A stretch of 64,000 bases of DNA from Alicyclobacillus tolerans (GCF_021739485.1 NZ_JAJFNK010000008.1:1-64000); one strand, 5' to 3'. Numbered from the stretch's first letter, positions 7,946-15,836 are shown. Numbers and translations are program-made. Notes: a model not told the origin generated them from the letters alone.

Positions 7946-8095
7946 TTGAAAAGACCTGAACTTCCAAACTTCCATGTCAATCTTGAGATTGAACAGTATC
8001 TCGGTGAAATGAATTCGGAAGGCGATGTGAACCCGTTCTTGAGCAACAAGGAACCTGTTGAGGAAGAGCCGGATTCGCAAGGCAGTGTCAACTAA
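7946..8095 (+). CDS. 49-aa acidic protein downstream of a c-di-AMP riboswitch
   Basis: TTG start, 7 bases after GAGGGGGG, then 49 codons ending in TAA. The product begins MKRPELPNFHVNLEIEQYL and continues with an acidic, low-complexity tail (EPVEEEPDSQ). It has no signal peptide or membrane segment. It is the only reading frame between the riboswitch and a strong terminator at 8109, so the switch either controls this peptide or a noncoding RNA. The codon composition looks coding. No homologue is recognised. Confidence 0.6.
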   Translation: MKRPELPNFHVNLEIEQYLGEMNSEGDVNPFLSNKEPVEEEPDSQGSVN

Positions 8096-8108
8096 TCACT
8101 TCGCTGGC

Positions 8109-8141
8109 GCGGAGAGTCCAGGTCATGGGCTCTCCGCTTTT
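8109..8141 (+). terminator. Intrinsic terminator of the riboswitch transcript
   Basis: GCGGAGAG (8109-8116) pairs with CTCTCCGC (8130-8137), with partial inner pairing, followed by TTTTG. It lies 13 bases after the 49-aa ORF. Confidence 0.82.
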
Positions 8142-8169
8142 GCGTGTGTGCACCCCAGGATTTCCACGA

Positions 8170-8199
8170 TTGCAACACTCCCCGCAAATATGATACACT
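8170..8199 (+). promoter_or_regulatory. Likely rplS promoter
   Basis: TTGCAA (8170-8175), an 18-base spacer, then TACACT (8194-8199). Transcription would begin near 8206, leaving a leader of about 65 bases before rplS. It comes just after a terminator, so a fresh promoter is expected here. Confidence 0.6.
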
Positions 8200-8270
8200 G
8201 GTGGGCGTGATTACGGCGGTCCTCTATCAGGGTGGCTGATACGAACGTCTTCGGGAAGGAGGCATAATTT

Positions 8271-8618
8271 ATGGATCTCTTACGAGCAATTACCCAGGAA
8301 CAACTCCGCTCGGACATCCCGGCGTTTCGCCCGGGTGACACCGTTAAGGTGCACGTGAAGGTTCGCGAAGGACAACGCGAACGCATTCAGGTTTTCGAAG
8401 GCATTGTGATTCGTCGCCGCGGCGCCGGAATCAGCGAGACCTACACCGTAAGAAAGATTTCTTATGGGGTTGGCGTTGAACGCACGTTTCCCGTGCATTC
8501 GCCGAAAATCGACAAAATTGAAGTGACCCGCCGCGGTAAAGTACGGCGTGCAAAACTTCACTACTTGCGCGGTTTGTCCGGCAAGGCAGCCCGCATCAAA
8601 GAAATTGTCCGGAGATAG
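8271..8618 (+). CDS. rplS: 50S ribosomal protein L19
   Basis: Ribosomal protein L19, located at the 30S-50S interface. The 115-residue length and the signature stretches [28 protein letters not shown] and [14 protein letters not shown] are characteristic. ATG follows AAGGAGG. In B. subtilis rplS follows rpsP-rimM-trmD. Here none of those precede it and it has its own promoter, so the group has been split. It probably leads into rbgA. Confidence 0.97.
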   Translation: MDLLRAITQEQLRSDIPAFRPGDTVKVHVKVREGQRERIQVFEGIVIRRRGAGISETYTVRKISYGVGVERTFPVHSPKIDKIEVTRRGKVRRAKLHYLRGLSGKAARIKEIVRR

Positions 8619-8671
8619 TTGGCAAACGGGGGACGCTAAGTCTCCCGTTTCTATTTGGGAAGGTGTCTTTC

Positions 8672-9580
8672 ATGCAGTCGATTAATTGGTTTCCTGGGCA
8701 TATGGCAAAAGCGCGCAGGGAAATGACGGATTCTCTGAAGAAAGTCGATGCTGTCGTCGAGTTGGTCGATGCGAGGCTTCCCATTGCGAGTGCCAACCCG
8801 ATGCTGCGCGAACTGATCGGTGCCAAGCCGCGAATTGTCGTGATGACGCGCATCGACTTAGCTGACCCCGAACAGACGAGACGCTGGCAAGAGTATTTTC
8901 GCATGCACAACACGGCGGTGGTTGCTGTGGACGCGAAGTCCGGAAACGGCGTGCGCAACATTTTGCCGGCCCTGGAAACGGCAGCGGCAGCAAAACGCGA
9001 TCGCGATGCCAAACGCGGCATTCGGCCTCGAGCGTTGCGGACCATGGTTGTAGGGATCCCAAACGTTGGCAAGTCGTCGTTGATTAACAGATTGGCGGGA
9101 AAGGCTTCTACAAAGACAGGCGATCGACCCGGCATCACCAAAACACAGCAGTGGATACGCCTAGGGAGGATTGAACTGCTCGATACTCCCGGCGTTCTTT
9201 GGCCAAAACTGGAAGACGAACACGGCGCCTACGCATTGGCAATCAGCGGTGCCATTAAATCGGACGTTCTCGACCTTCAGGCCGTGAGCGCCTATTTGAT
9301 ACTGTGGCTTTCCCAGCATTACCCGCAGGTTTTGTTCGACCGCTATCAAGTGTCCGAGGCTCCCAGCGACCCTTGGGTGGATGCAGCGACAGCGTGGGAA
9401 GCGGTTGAACCCACGTTGGTGGAGATTGCAAAAAGCCGTGGATTAGTGAAGAGCGGCGGCGTTCCGGATACGGAGCGTTCTGCGGAACTCCTCGTGCGGG
9501 AAACCCAAACGGGAAAGCTCGGACGTCTCAGCTTTGAGTGGGCACCGTCAACGACGGATCGCGCCGTAGACGAGACATGA
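8672..9580 (+). CDS. rbgA: Ribosome biogenesis GTPase RbgA (YlqF)
   Basis: Circularly permuted GTPase needed for late 50S subunit assembly. The N-terminus MQSINWFPGHMAKARREM is diagnostic. The permuted order of motifs is visible: G4 first (residues 59-62), then G1 GIPNVGKSS (128-136), the G2 threonine in RPGITK, and G3 DTPG. The G4 motif reads TRID instead of the usual NKxD. The ATG at 8672 fits the GGGAAGG ribosome binding site; an in-frame GTG 9 bases upstream overlaps it. Placed between rplS and rnhB as in Bacillus. Confidence 0.95.
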   Translation: MQSINWFPGHMAKARREMTDSLKKVDAVVELVDARLPIASANPMLRELIGAKPRIVVMTRIDLADPEQTRRWQEYFRMHNTAVVAVDAKSGNGVRNILPALETAAAAKRDRDAKRGIRPRALRTMVVGIPNVGKSSLINRLAGKASTKTGDRPGITKTQQWIRLGRIELLDTPGVLWPKLEDEHGAYALAISGAIKSDVLDLQAVSAYLILWLSQHYPQVLFDRYQVSEAPSDPWVDAATAWEAVEPTLVEIAKSRGLVKSGGVPDTERSAELLVRETQTGKLGRLSFEWAPSTTDRAVDET

Positions 9581-9598
9581 CGGAAAGGAACCATTCTG

Positions 9599-9649
9599 TA
9601 CAAGTCACCATTGTGTAGGAGTCACCATTCTTCTATACAAGTCACCGAG
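9599..9649. repeat. Three direct copies of a 14-bp sequence behind rbgA
   Basis: TACAAGTCACCATT (9599), TAGGAGTCACCATT (9616) and TACAAGTCACCGAG (9636) lie in direct orientation with starts 17 and 20 bases apart. The rest of the 280-base gap to rnhB shows no gene. Confidence 0.75.
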
Positions 9650-9813
9650 GCAGCGCCCGGTGGGCCGGTTGTGGAGGGCCTGCCGGTCAGTTTGACGAGA
9701 CTGTAAGACGTTTTATGAGATTCTCTTGAGGTTTTGATGGGTACTTCTGTTGAACGCTTCCGGTGTGCGATGGTGTCTGGAATTTCACAACAATCACTAG
9801 CCAAATGCTTGTT

Positions 9814-9856
9814 CCCCCACTAGACTGTTAGTTAGATGTACAGATGGGGGCTTTTT
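9814..9856 (+). terminator. Terminator-like hairpin overlapping the rnhB leader
   Basis: CCCCCA (9814-9819) pairs with TGGGGG (9845-9850), with inner pairing CTGT/ACAG, followed by CTTTTT. The 3' arm is also the GGGGG that could act as the rnhB ribosome binding site, so the element may act as terminator or attenuator and could limit rnhB translation. Confidence 0.6.
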
Positions 9857-9859
9857 GAC

Positions 9860-10567
9860 ATGTCGAAAAAGGCGCAGACGGTATATGCCCGACAGGACTT
9901 ATCCGAGAAGCGATGCAAAGAGTTATGGGACTACGAACAGTCCTTGGTTAGTTTAAGTGGACAGGCGTCCGGTTGTTTTGCCGGGGTTGATGAAGCAGGA
10001 CGCGGCGCTTTGGCGGGACCGGTGTTTGCTGCCGCCGTCGTTTTGGGAGGCGGAGCACTCGACTGGATGGGAGTCAACGATTCCAAGCAGGTTACAAAAA
10101 AGCGCCGAGAGGAACTTTATCACGTGATTCGCAAACGAGCCGTCGCCGTCGGAGTCGGTACCGCGAGCGTGGCTGAAATCGACCGGGATAACATATTGCA
10201 CGCGTCCAGAAAAGCGATGGGGCGAGCCCTGCAGGAACTGCACGTGGAACTGGGTTTCGCACTTGTCGATGGTACATATACGCCAGTCTTTGATTCTCAT
10301 GATTTTGACCGGGTTCTGTGCACGACCGTGATCGACGGAGACGCCAAATGCATGTCGATCGCCGCTGCGTCCATCGTCGCCAAGGTAGAGCGAGACCGGT
10401 TCATGGCACAGTTGGGGGAGGACTATCCGGAGTACGGTTTTGAACAGCATGCCGGATACGGAACCGCTTTTCACCGGGAGGCTTTGCAACGGCACGGACC
10501 AAGCCCATGGCACCGGACCTCTTTTGCACCTGTGAAATTGAGTTTACAGATGGAGTTGGGCTTTTAA
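9860..10567 (+). CDS. rnhB: Ribonuclease HII
   Basis: Cleaves the RNA strand of RNA-DNA hybrids and single misincorporated ribonucleotides in the cytoplasm. The signature GVDEAGRGALAGPV (D44, E45) supplies catalytic acids, and later HASRKAMG and DGDAKCMSIAAASIVAKVERD are typical of the family. 235 residues. Two ATGs are possible (9836 and 9860); the second follows GGGGG at 9 bases. The stop overlaps the next start (TAATG), so rnhB is coupled to the ylqG-like gene as in B. subtilis. Confidence 0.96.
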   Translation: MSKKAQTVYARQDLSEKRCKELWDYEQSLVSLSGQASGCFAGVDEAGRGALAGPVFAAAVVLGGGALDWMGVNDSKQVTKKRREELYHVIRKRAVAVGVGTASVAEIDRDNILHASRKAMGRALQELHVELGFALVDGTYTPVFDSHDFDRVLCTTVIDGDAKCMSIAAASIVAKVERDRFMAQLGEDYPEYGFEQHAGYGTAFHREALQRHGPSPWHRTSFAPVKLSLQMELGF

Positions 10568-11646
10568 TGGCAGAGGACTTGCGGATTACTTCACCAAGCG
10601 CAGGAGTGCCTCCGGCCGGAGGGAGCAAACCGGTAAGCCCCGCCGGGCAAGGGAAGGGTTCTGTTCAAGGCTCGGGTGTAAAGACCACTGGGACGACGGA
10701 CGCTCGTACGGCGGTCTCTGCCGATCAGGGGGTTGCCCAACCCCTGGAATCGCTATTGCCGATCGCGGTGCTCAAAAGCGAGAAGCTACTGCAAGTGGAG
10801 TGGGCGTGGCGAAGGCTGCTGTTGGAGACCGTCACGAGTTCACGGTCTGCAGCCCAGACTGGGACGACTGGGCAAACGGAGGCGCAAGCGGCGCGGCTCG
10901 AACCATCGGTCGCGCAAACGGCAGATGGGCACCTCGTGCCGCAGCAGCCTGCACCCAGTCAACCGCCTGCAGGCCCAGTGTCGTCATCGAGTCAAATACC
11001 GCCCTCTCAAACGCCGGCCGTTCCAGCGCTGCCTGCTGAAGTGTCAGTCGGTGAATATCAGGGTGTGCAGAGACTATGGAACGCTATGGAACAGTTGTCT
11101 GGCACGGCGTCGTCCCCGGATGTTTGGAGCACGCAACTGACTTTAGCCGATAATCTCGGACCGGTGGTTCCTTTTGTTCATCTTTCGCCTCAGCACTTCG
11201 CGGGAGAAATTCCTGAAAACGTGAAGGACTGGATGTTGGCAGACCGGTTGGCCGGGGCGGTGCACACGGCGGAGCGCTTGATGAGCGGTGAAGGGTTGTT
11301 TTTTCCGCAACTTCCAGTGCCAGATACTCCGTCGATGGCTGTGCGATGGCAGGCAGACCGGCATAGTCGGCTTGGAGTGGGAGGTCATATGGTTCATCGT
11401 TTGAACCTTCGCGTTCAACTTGGGAATGACCCGGTAGAAATTCGCATGATTTACAGTGCTTCCGTTCTCCAAGTCCATTTTGCTACCGACAATGCGAGTC
11501 TGGGGCAATCTTTGGCGACTGGACAGCCTGATTTGCAACAGGCGCTCAAGCAGGTTGGCGTTTCGGTGAATCAGGTCACCACGGGTCCATACGAACCCTC
11601 AAACAAGGACGGAAATGGTTTGGTTCACGGAGAGGAGTTTGCGTAA
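10567..11646 (+). CDS. YlqG-like protein with FliK-type C-terminal region
   Basis: 360 residues. The first about 160 are a Pro/Ala/Gln/Ser-rich linker. The C-terminal part resembles the hook-length-control (FliK C-terminal) fold, with LNLRVQLGNDPVEIRM, then VLQVHFAT, then LQQALKQVGV. Position between rnhB and a FlhB-C-like gene equals ylqG of B. subtilis, whose role is not known to me. Start ATG overlaps the rnhB stop and the stop overlaps the next start. It may partner the FlhB-like protein in export-specificity control; this is inference. Confidence 0.78.
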   Translation: MAEDLRITSPSAGVPPAGGSKPVSPAGQGKGSVQGSGVKTTGTTDARTAVSADQGVAQPLESLLPIAVLKSEKLLQVEWAWRRLLLETVTSSRSAAQTGTTGQTEAQAARLEPSVAQTADGHLVPQQPAPSQPPAGPVSSSSQIPPSQTPAVPALPAEVSVGEYQGVQRLWNAMEQLSGTASSPDVWSTQLTLADNLGPVVPFVHLSPQHFAGEIPENVKDWMLADRLAGAVHTAERLMSGEGLFFPQLPVPDTPSMAVRWQADRHSRLGVGGHMVHRLNLRVQLGNDPVEIRMIYSASVLQVHFATDNASLGQSLATGQPDLQQALKQVGVSVNQVTTGPYEPSNKDGNGLVHGEEFA

Positions 11647-11912
11647 TGCCGACGAAAAAGGCGGTTGCGTTGCGCTATGAACAACAGTACGACAAAGCGC
11701 CGAGGGTGGTTGCGAAGGGCGCTGGGGCTGTTGCAGAAGCCATCCTTAAGAAAGCCAGTGAAAGCCATGTTTCGATTCACGAAGACCGGGATTTGGTCGA
11801 TGCCCTGATGAATCTCGAACTCGATAGTGTCATCCCCAACGAATTGTACGCCGTCGTTGCAGAGGTGCTCGCCTTTGTCTACCGGGCCAAAAGTCAATCT
11901 GAACACGGTTGA
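11646..11912 (+). CDS. FlhB C-terminal-domain-like protein (YlqH/FhlB)
   Basis: 88 residues matching only the cytoplasmic tail of FlhB. It contains APRVVAKGAGAVAEAILKKA, the HVSIHEDRDLVDALM stretch that aligns with VPLVENKPLAQTLF of true FlhB, and IPNELYAVVAEVLAFVYR at the end. It lacks the membrane domain and the NPTH self-cleavage site. Equivalent to YlqH of B. subtilis. TAATG overlap with the preceding FliK-like gene means the pair is translated together. Full-length FlhB is encoded separately at 41102-42190. Confidence 0.9.
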   Translation: MPTKKAVALRYEQQYDKAPRVVAKGAGAVAEAILKKASESHVSIHEDRDLVDALMNLELDSVIPNELYAVVAEVLAFVYRAKSQSEHG

Positions 11913-12294
11913 GCAGGTCATCACCGACCGGCAAAGTACCGGGAAGTTGGGAGAAGCGTTTGCGCTGCAGTACCTCCAACGCTCGCTTGGGTGGCGGATT
12001 TGTCTAAAAAATTGGCGTTGCCGGTTCGGAGAACTTGACATTGTCGCGTATGATCGTGCGATGCTGGTGGTCATTGAAGTGCGCACCCGGCGCGGAACGG
12101 CCTGCGGAACTGCTGCAGAGTCCGTCGACCGTCGGAAACGGAGACAATTAAAACGGCTGTTGCCGGCCCTGCTGCAGACCTTGGGGTTGGACGACGAGCA
12201 CCCGGTGCGTTTGGATGTAATTGCCTTAGCTGTACATCATACAGAAATTTTTGCCATGGAACACGTGAAGGACGCTCTTTGGGAGGAAATCTAG
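11875..12294 (+). CDS. YraN family (UPF0102) endonuclease-like protein
   Basis: About 139 residues of the YraN/UPF0102 family, which has a Holliday-junction-resolvase-like nuclease fold of unclear role. Seen motifs: GKLGEAFALQYLQR, NWRCRFGELDIVAYD and VVIEVRTRRG, which hold the conserved E, D and E-x-K/R-like positions. The start is uncertain. A TTG at 11875 follows GAGGTG and overlaps the FlhB-like gene by 38 bases; a CTG at 11902 is an alternative. Its stop codon shares the CTAG with that of comM on the other strand. Confidence 0.9.
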   Translation: MSTGPKVNLNTVEQVITDRQSTGKLGEAFALQYLQRSLGWRICLKNWRCRFGELDIVAYDRAMLVVIEVRTRRGTACGTAAESVDRRKRRQLKRLLPALLQTLGLDDEHPVRLDVIALAVHHTEIFAMEHVKDALWEEI

Positions 12295-13805
12295 GGAGTG
12301 GCTATGGTGCCTCGCAGGGCAAGCGCTTCTTCCACATGCGCCGTGCTGACCACATCCGACTCGTCGAGAACAGCAATTGTGCGCGCAACTCTGTGAACAG
12401 AGGCGATCCCGCGCCGGGACAGTTTTAAACCCTTGCCGGCCCGCCGCAGTAAATGCTCTGCCGCATCTTCGTAGTCTTCAAAGCTTAAGGGAGCAACGCG
12501 CCCTTGTGGAGCTGGTTGGCGGGTGAATGCGGCCAACCTGCGGGCCTCTAACTCCTTGCGCGCGTGCTCGACGCGAGTGCGAATCTGCTCAGACGTTTGA
12601 ATGGTTGACTCGGTCTGAGCCAGGTCCTCGGGGCGGACAGAAACGGCGATGTCTACGCGATCGAGCAGAGGTCCCGAGAGGTGGGACCAGTAACGCTGAA
12701 CCGCTGAATCGGTGCATCGGCATTCACCAAATCCGCGTTGTCCGCACGGACAGGGATTCATCGTTGCCACCAGGATGAAATCCGCGGGAAGTACGACGCT
12801 GTGCCCTGCGCGCGTCAAACGGATTTTTTGCTGAACTAAGGGTTCGCGCAGAGAATCCAGGGTCTGCCGTGGGAATTCCAGCAGTTCGTCCAAAATCAAC
12901 ACTCCATGGTGGGCCAAGGAGGCTTCTCCTGCCATCGGCGGTGCGCCGCCTCCAATCAACCCGGCGCGCGTGAGGGTATGGTGAGGAATTCTCAGCGGCG
13001 GAGTGCGCGAGGGAACCCTTTGAATTCCCGCAGCTTGATGGAGTGCGTACACTTCCAAGGCGGCCAGTGGGGTCAAATGTGGCAAGATGCCGGGGAATCG
13101 CTCTGCGATCATGGTCTTTCCACACCCCGGGGGTCCAACCAACAGCGCGTGGTGCTTGCCTGCCGCGGCAATGGTTAAGGCGCGCTTGACCCCGGGAAGA
13201 CCGACGACGTCTGCAAAGTCTCCGGCGGCTTCTTCTTCAAAGAATGCCGCCAATGGAACCTGCTCTTCACCTGGAGAAGCCAGTTCGTCGATTCCCTTCC
13301 CGGAAAGGAAATGGACGACAGACTTGAGGGACGAAAAGGGGTGCCAATGCAGGTCTGGAATGGGGATGAACTGTGGATGTTGCTGCATGGAAAGCACGAT
13401 GCTTGAGATGTGCTCTCGGCGAAAAGCCAAGGCGAGATTGACGAAGCCTCCGACGGGAACGAGGTTTCCGGAAAGATTGAGCTCCGCACAAAAACCGAGA
13501 GCTTCCGGCACTGCTTCAGGGATTGTGCCGATGGCGCGGAGAATCGCGATCGCGATGGCTAGGTCCAACCCAGCACCGTGCTTTCTCATGCTTGCTGGCG
13601 ATAGATTGACAGTGATGCGTCGGCTCGGAAACTCCAGCCCCGAGTTTTTGATGGCAGACCGGATGCGAAGCTTAGACTCGCTGACCGCCGAGTCCGGCAA
13701 TCCGACGATGGCAAATTGAGGTAAACCATTGCTGACATCCGCCTCGACTTTGACAACTGTGGCCTCGAGACCATCGAGAACAGCTCCTAGGCTCGTTCCA
13801 ACCAT
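12291..13805 (-). CDS. comM: YifB/ComM-type Mg-chelatase-like AAA+ ATPase
   Basis: 504 residues: an N-terminal ChlI/Lon-protease-like domain (LPQFAIVGLPDSAVSESK, about 30-47), a central AAA+ module with Walker A VGPPGCGKTM, a Cys-containing stretch CPCGQRGFGECRC, and a C-terminal Mg-chelatase region (LSRRGIASVHRVARTIA). ComM is a branch-migration helicase in natural transformation of Gram-negatives; YifB homologues in Firmicutes are less studied. The N-terminus is a few residues shorter than usual. ATG follows AGAGG. It runs against its neighbours and meets yraN tail to tail. Confidence 0.93.
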   Translation of the reverse strand: MVGTSLGAVLDGLEATVVKVEADVSNGLPQFAIVGLPDSAVSESKLRIRSAIKNSGLEFPSRRITVNLSPASMRKHGAGLDLAIAIAILRAIGTIPEAVPEALGFCAELNLSGNLVPVGGFVNLALAFRREHISSIVLSMQQHPQFIPIPDLHWHPFSSLKSVVHFLSGKGIDELASPGEEQVPLAAFFEEEAAGDFADVVGLPGVKRALTIAAAGKHHALLVGPPGCGKTMIAERFPGILPHLTPLAALEVYALHQAAGIQRVPSRTPPLRIPHHTLTRAGLIGGGAPPMAGEASLAHHGVLILDELLEFPRQTLDSLREPLVQQKIRLTRAGHSVVLPADFILVATMNPCPCGQRGFGECRCTDSAVQRYWSHLSGPLLDRVDIAVSVRPEDLAQTESTIQTSEQIRTRVEHARKELEARRLAAFTRQPAPQGRVAPLSFEDYEDAAEHLLRRAGKGLKLSRRGIASVHRVARTIAVLDESDVVSTAHVEEALALRGTIATP

Positions 13806-13917
13806 ACCGCAGCCTCTTTTCGCAATAAAATTGCAATTCTAATCCGAAACATAGCAATGATTCGAAGGAAAGGCGATAATGTCGCCGAAATGAATAATGC
13901 ATAATGAATAAAGTATA

Positions 13918-13946
13918 TTGCAGAAGTGAGATGAACACGGTACCAT
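13918..13946 (+). promoter_or_regulatory. Sigma-A-type promoter in the divergent region
   Basis: TTGCAG (13918-13923), 17-base spacer, TACCAT (13941-13946), directed at the small membrane protein gene. About 40 bases upstream lies a small inverted repeat GGCGA/TCGCC (13872-13886) between the divergent genes, a possible operator. Confidence 0.5.
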
Positions 13947-13991
13947 CAAAAAAAATGCTATTAAAAGTAAATCGCACTGGGGGATGACGTT

Positions 13992-14363
13992 GTGCAGGGG
14001 CCTAAACAAGGAACTTCTAACTCTGGGCGTGCGCCCACCCCGGTGAAGGGCCGGGTCATTGACATGCGGGCATGGAAAGCCAAAAAAAGGCTGCAAAACC
14101 TGCGTGGAAAGCGGACGTGGCAGCGCAGTGTATGGCTGTTGGCGGCGCTTTTAGTCACGGTTGTGACCGCTGTTTTCGCAATTCTCAGTTGTATTCCCTT
14201 TGGCGGACAAACCCAGCACATTGTCCTCACGTGGTTTTTCGCAGCAATTGGCAGCGGCATTGGGATTGTGCTCAATGTCGCCGGAGAACGGCTGGCCAAG
14301 CGCCTTTTGTTTGTCAACCTGTTGAGTATGGCCGTCAGTTTAGTTGCAGCGGTAGTGAAATAA
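13992..14363 (+). CDS. Two-helix membrane protein, function unknown
   Basis: 123 residues starting at GTG, 6 bases after GGGGGAT. The N-terminal 45 residues are basic and soluble (KAKKRLQNLRGKRTWQR). Two transmembrane helices follow (about 46-68 and 77-97), and the tail is hydrophobic (LLSMAVSLVAAVV). No signal peptide or known motif. It lies alone between comM (divergent) and sucC. It could be a small envelope or division-associated protein, but nothing in the sequence proves that. Confidence 0.75.
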   Translation: MQGPKQGTSNSGRAPTPVKGRVIDMRAWKAKKRLQNLRGKRTWQRSVWLLAALLVTVVTAVFAILSCIPFGGQTQHIVLTWFFAAIGSGIGIVLNVAGERLAKRLLFVNLLSMAVSLVAAVVK

Positions 14364-14403
14364 GGTCTATTGGCTTGGGCCAGACATTAATTTTTTGCAA
14401 GTT

Positions 14404-14434
14404 CCGGAACGCTTCGACTGTAAGCGTTTTCCGG
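14404..14434 (+). promoter_or_regulatory. Hairpin containing a cre-like sequence upstream of sucCD
   Basis: CCGGAACGCTT pairs with AAGCG-TTTTCCGG around loop CGACTGT. The TGTAAGCGTTTTCC at 14419-14432 matches the CcpA cre consensus TGWAANCGNTNWCA at all but the last base. It could be a weak terminator for the preceding gene (no T tract) or a catabolite-control site for sucCD. The rest of the 305-base gap holds only the sucC promoter and RBS. Confidence 0.4.
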
Positions 14435-14523
14435 CATGCCACTCTAAGGTTTAACGAGACAAAGACAACCCTTTTTGTTCTCCTCCGACTCCTTCTCCAA
14501 TCCAATGTCCGAATTTTTGTAAG

Positions 14524-14552
14524 TTGTAAAAGGAACGTAGGTATTTTATCTT
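14524..14552 (+). promoter_or_regulatory. Likely sucCD promoter
   Basis: TTGTAA (14524-14529), 17-base spacer, TATCTT (14547-14552). The transcript would start near 14559, about 110 bases before sucC. Confidence 0.55.
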
Positions 14553-14668
14553 AGAGAAGGACTGCAACAAATCTGGTCGCCTTCCACATATTAATGTTTG
14601 TCTCCGGTAGTTTCTGTGAAAGACGATAAGTACGTTGCAGTTGTCTGCAACAAGGGAGGAGTCGGCGG

Positions 14669-15823
14669 ATGAACATTCACGAGTATCAAGCAAAGTCCGT
14701 GCTGAAACAGTACGGCGTGGCTGTACCCCAAGGAAAGGTTGCTTTCAGTGTCGACGAAGCCGTCGAGGCTGCGAAGGAACTCGGTGGAAAAGCGGTTGTC
14801 AAGGCACAAATCCACGCAGGCGGCCGCGGCAAAGCGGGCGGCGTGAAATTGGCCAAATCGCTGGACGAAGTTTCGACATACGCAAAAGAATTGCTGGGCA
14901 AAACCCTAGTCACTCATCAGACGGGTCCGCATGGAAAAGTGGTCCAGCGTCTGCTGATCGAACAGCTGTCCAACATCCAAAAGGAGTATTACATAGGGTT
15001 GGTGTTGGACCGGGCCACTGGCAGGGTTGTCATGATGGCTTCTGAAGAGGGCGGCACGGAAATTGAGGAAGTGGCCGCTAAGACCCCGGAGAAAATCTTC
15101 CGCGAAACTATCGATCCTGCGGTGGGTCTACTGCCCTTCCAAGCGCGCAACCTGGCTTTTGCGATTCACATTCCAGCCGAGCTGGTCAACAAAGCCGTCA
15201 AGTTCATGACTGGATTGTATAACGCATTTGTAGGCAAAGACTGTTCCATTGCCGAGATCAATCCATTGGTCGTCACGGCTGACGGCGATGTGATTGCTCT
15301 TGACGCCAAACTCAACTTTGACGACAACGCGTTGTACAGGCACCCGGACATTCAGGAGCTGCGCGACATTACAGAGGAAGACCCGAAAGAAATCGAAGCC
15401 TCTAAGTTCGGCCTGAGCTACATTGCACTGGACGGCAACATCGGCTGCATGGTGAATGGAGCCGGTTTGGCCATGGCCACGATGGACACCATTAAATACT
15501 ATGGGGGAGAACCCGCGAATTTCCTCGACGTCGGCGGCGGAGCTTCGGAAGAAAAAGTTACGGAAGCCTTCAAAATCATCTTGTCCGACGAAAAAGTGAA
15601 AGGCATTTTAGTCAACATTTTTGGCGGAATCATGAAGTGCGATGTGATTGCAAACGGCGTGGTGAACGCCGCGAAACAACTCGGATTGGCAAAGCCCCTG
15701 GTTGTCCGTTTGGAAGGCACCAACGTCGACTTGGGCAAGGAAATTCTAAATAAATCCGGCCTCAACATTGTCGCTGCTGATTCGCTCGCGGATGCGGCGC
15801 AAAAAATGGTCGCGCTGGTGTGA
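14669..15823 (+). CDS. sucC: Succinate-CoA ligase (ADP-forming) subunit beta
   Basis: Beta subunit of succinyl-CoA synthetase, the TCA-cycle step that makes ATP or GTP from succinyl-CoA. 384 residues. The start [17 protein letters not shown], the ATP-grasp region ([16 protein letters not shown]), and the C-terminal half with [14 protein letters not shown] and [11 protein letters not shown] are all characteristic. ATG follows GGGAGGAG. Only 13 bases separate it from sucD, so the two subunits are made together. Placement before dprA-topA matches Bacillus. Confidence 0.97.
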   Translation: MNIHEYQAKSVLKQYGVAVPQGKVAFSVDEAVEAAKELGGKAVVKAQIHAGGRGKAGGVKLAKSLDEVSTYAKELLGKTLVTHQTGPHGKVVQRLLIEQLSNIQKEYYIGLVLDRATGRVVMMASEEGGTEIEEVAAKTPEKIFRETIDPAVGLLPFQARNLAFAIHIPAELVNKAVKFMTGLYNAFVGKDCSIAEINPLVVTADGDVIALDAKLNFDDNALYRHPDIQELRDITEEDPKEIEASKFGLSYIALDGNIGCMVNGAGLAMATMDTIKYYGGEPANFLDVGGGASEEKVTEAFKIILSDEKVKGILVNIFGGIMKCDVIANGVVNAAKQLGLAKPLVVRLEGTNVDLGKEILNKSGLNIVAADSLADAAQKMVALV

Positions 15824-15836
15824 GGAGGAAGAAGCC

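Noticed and set aside
9622-9804. A 60-codon minus-strand ORF in the rbgA-rnhB gap, considered as a transposase relic
   Set aside because: No recognisable transposase motif and no RBS; only the direct repeats are kept as an observation.
13087-13719. A 210-codon plus-strand frame
   Set aside because: Antisense to comM; composition is a translation of the reverse strand.
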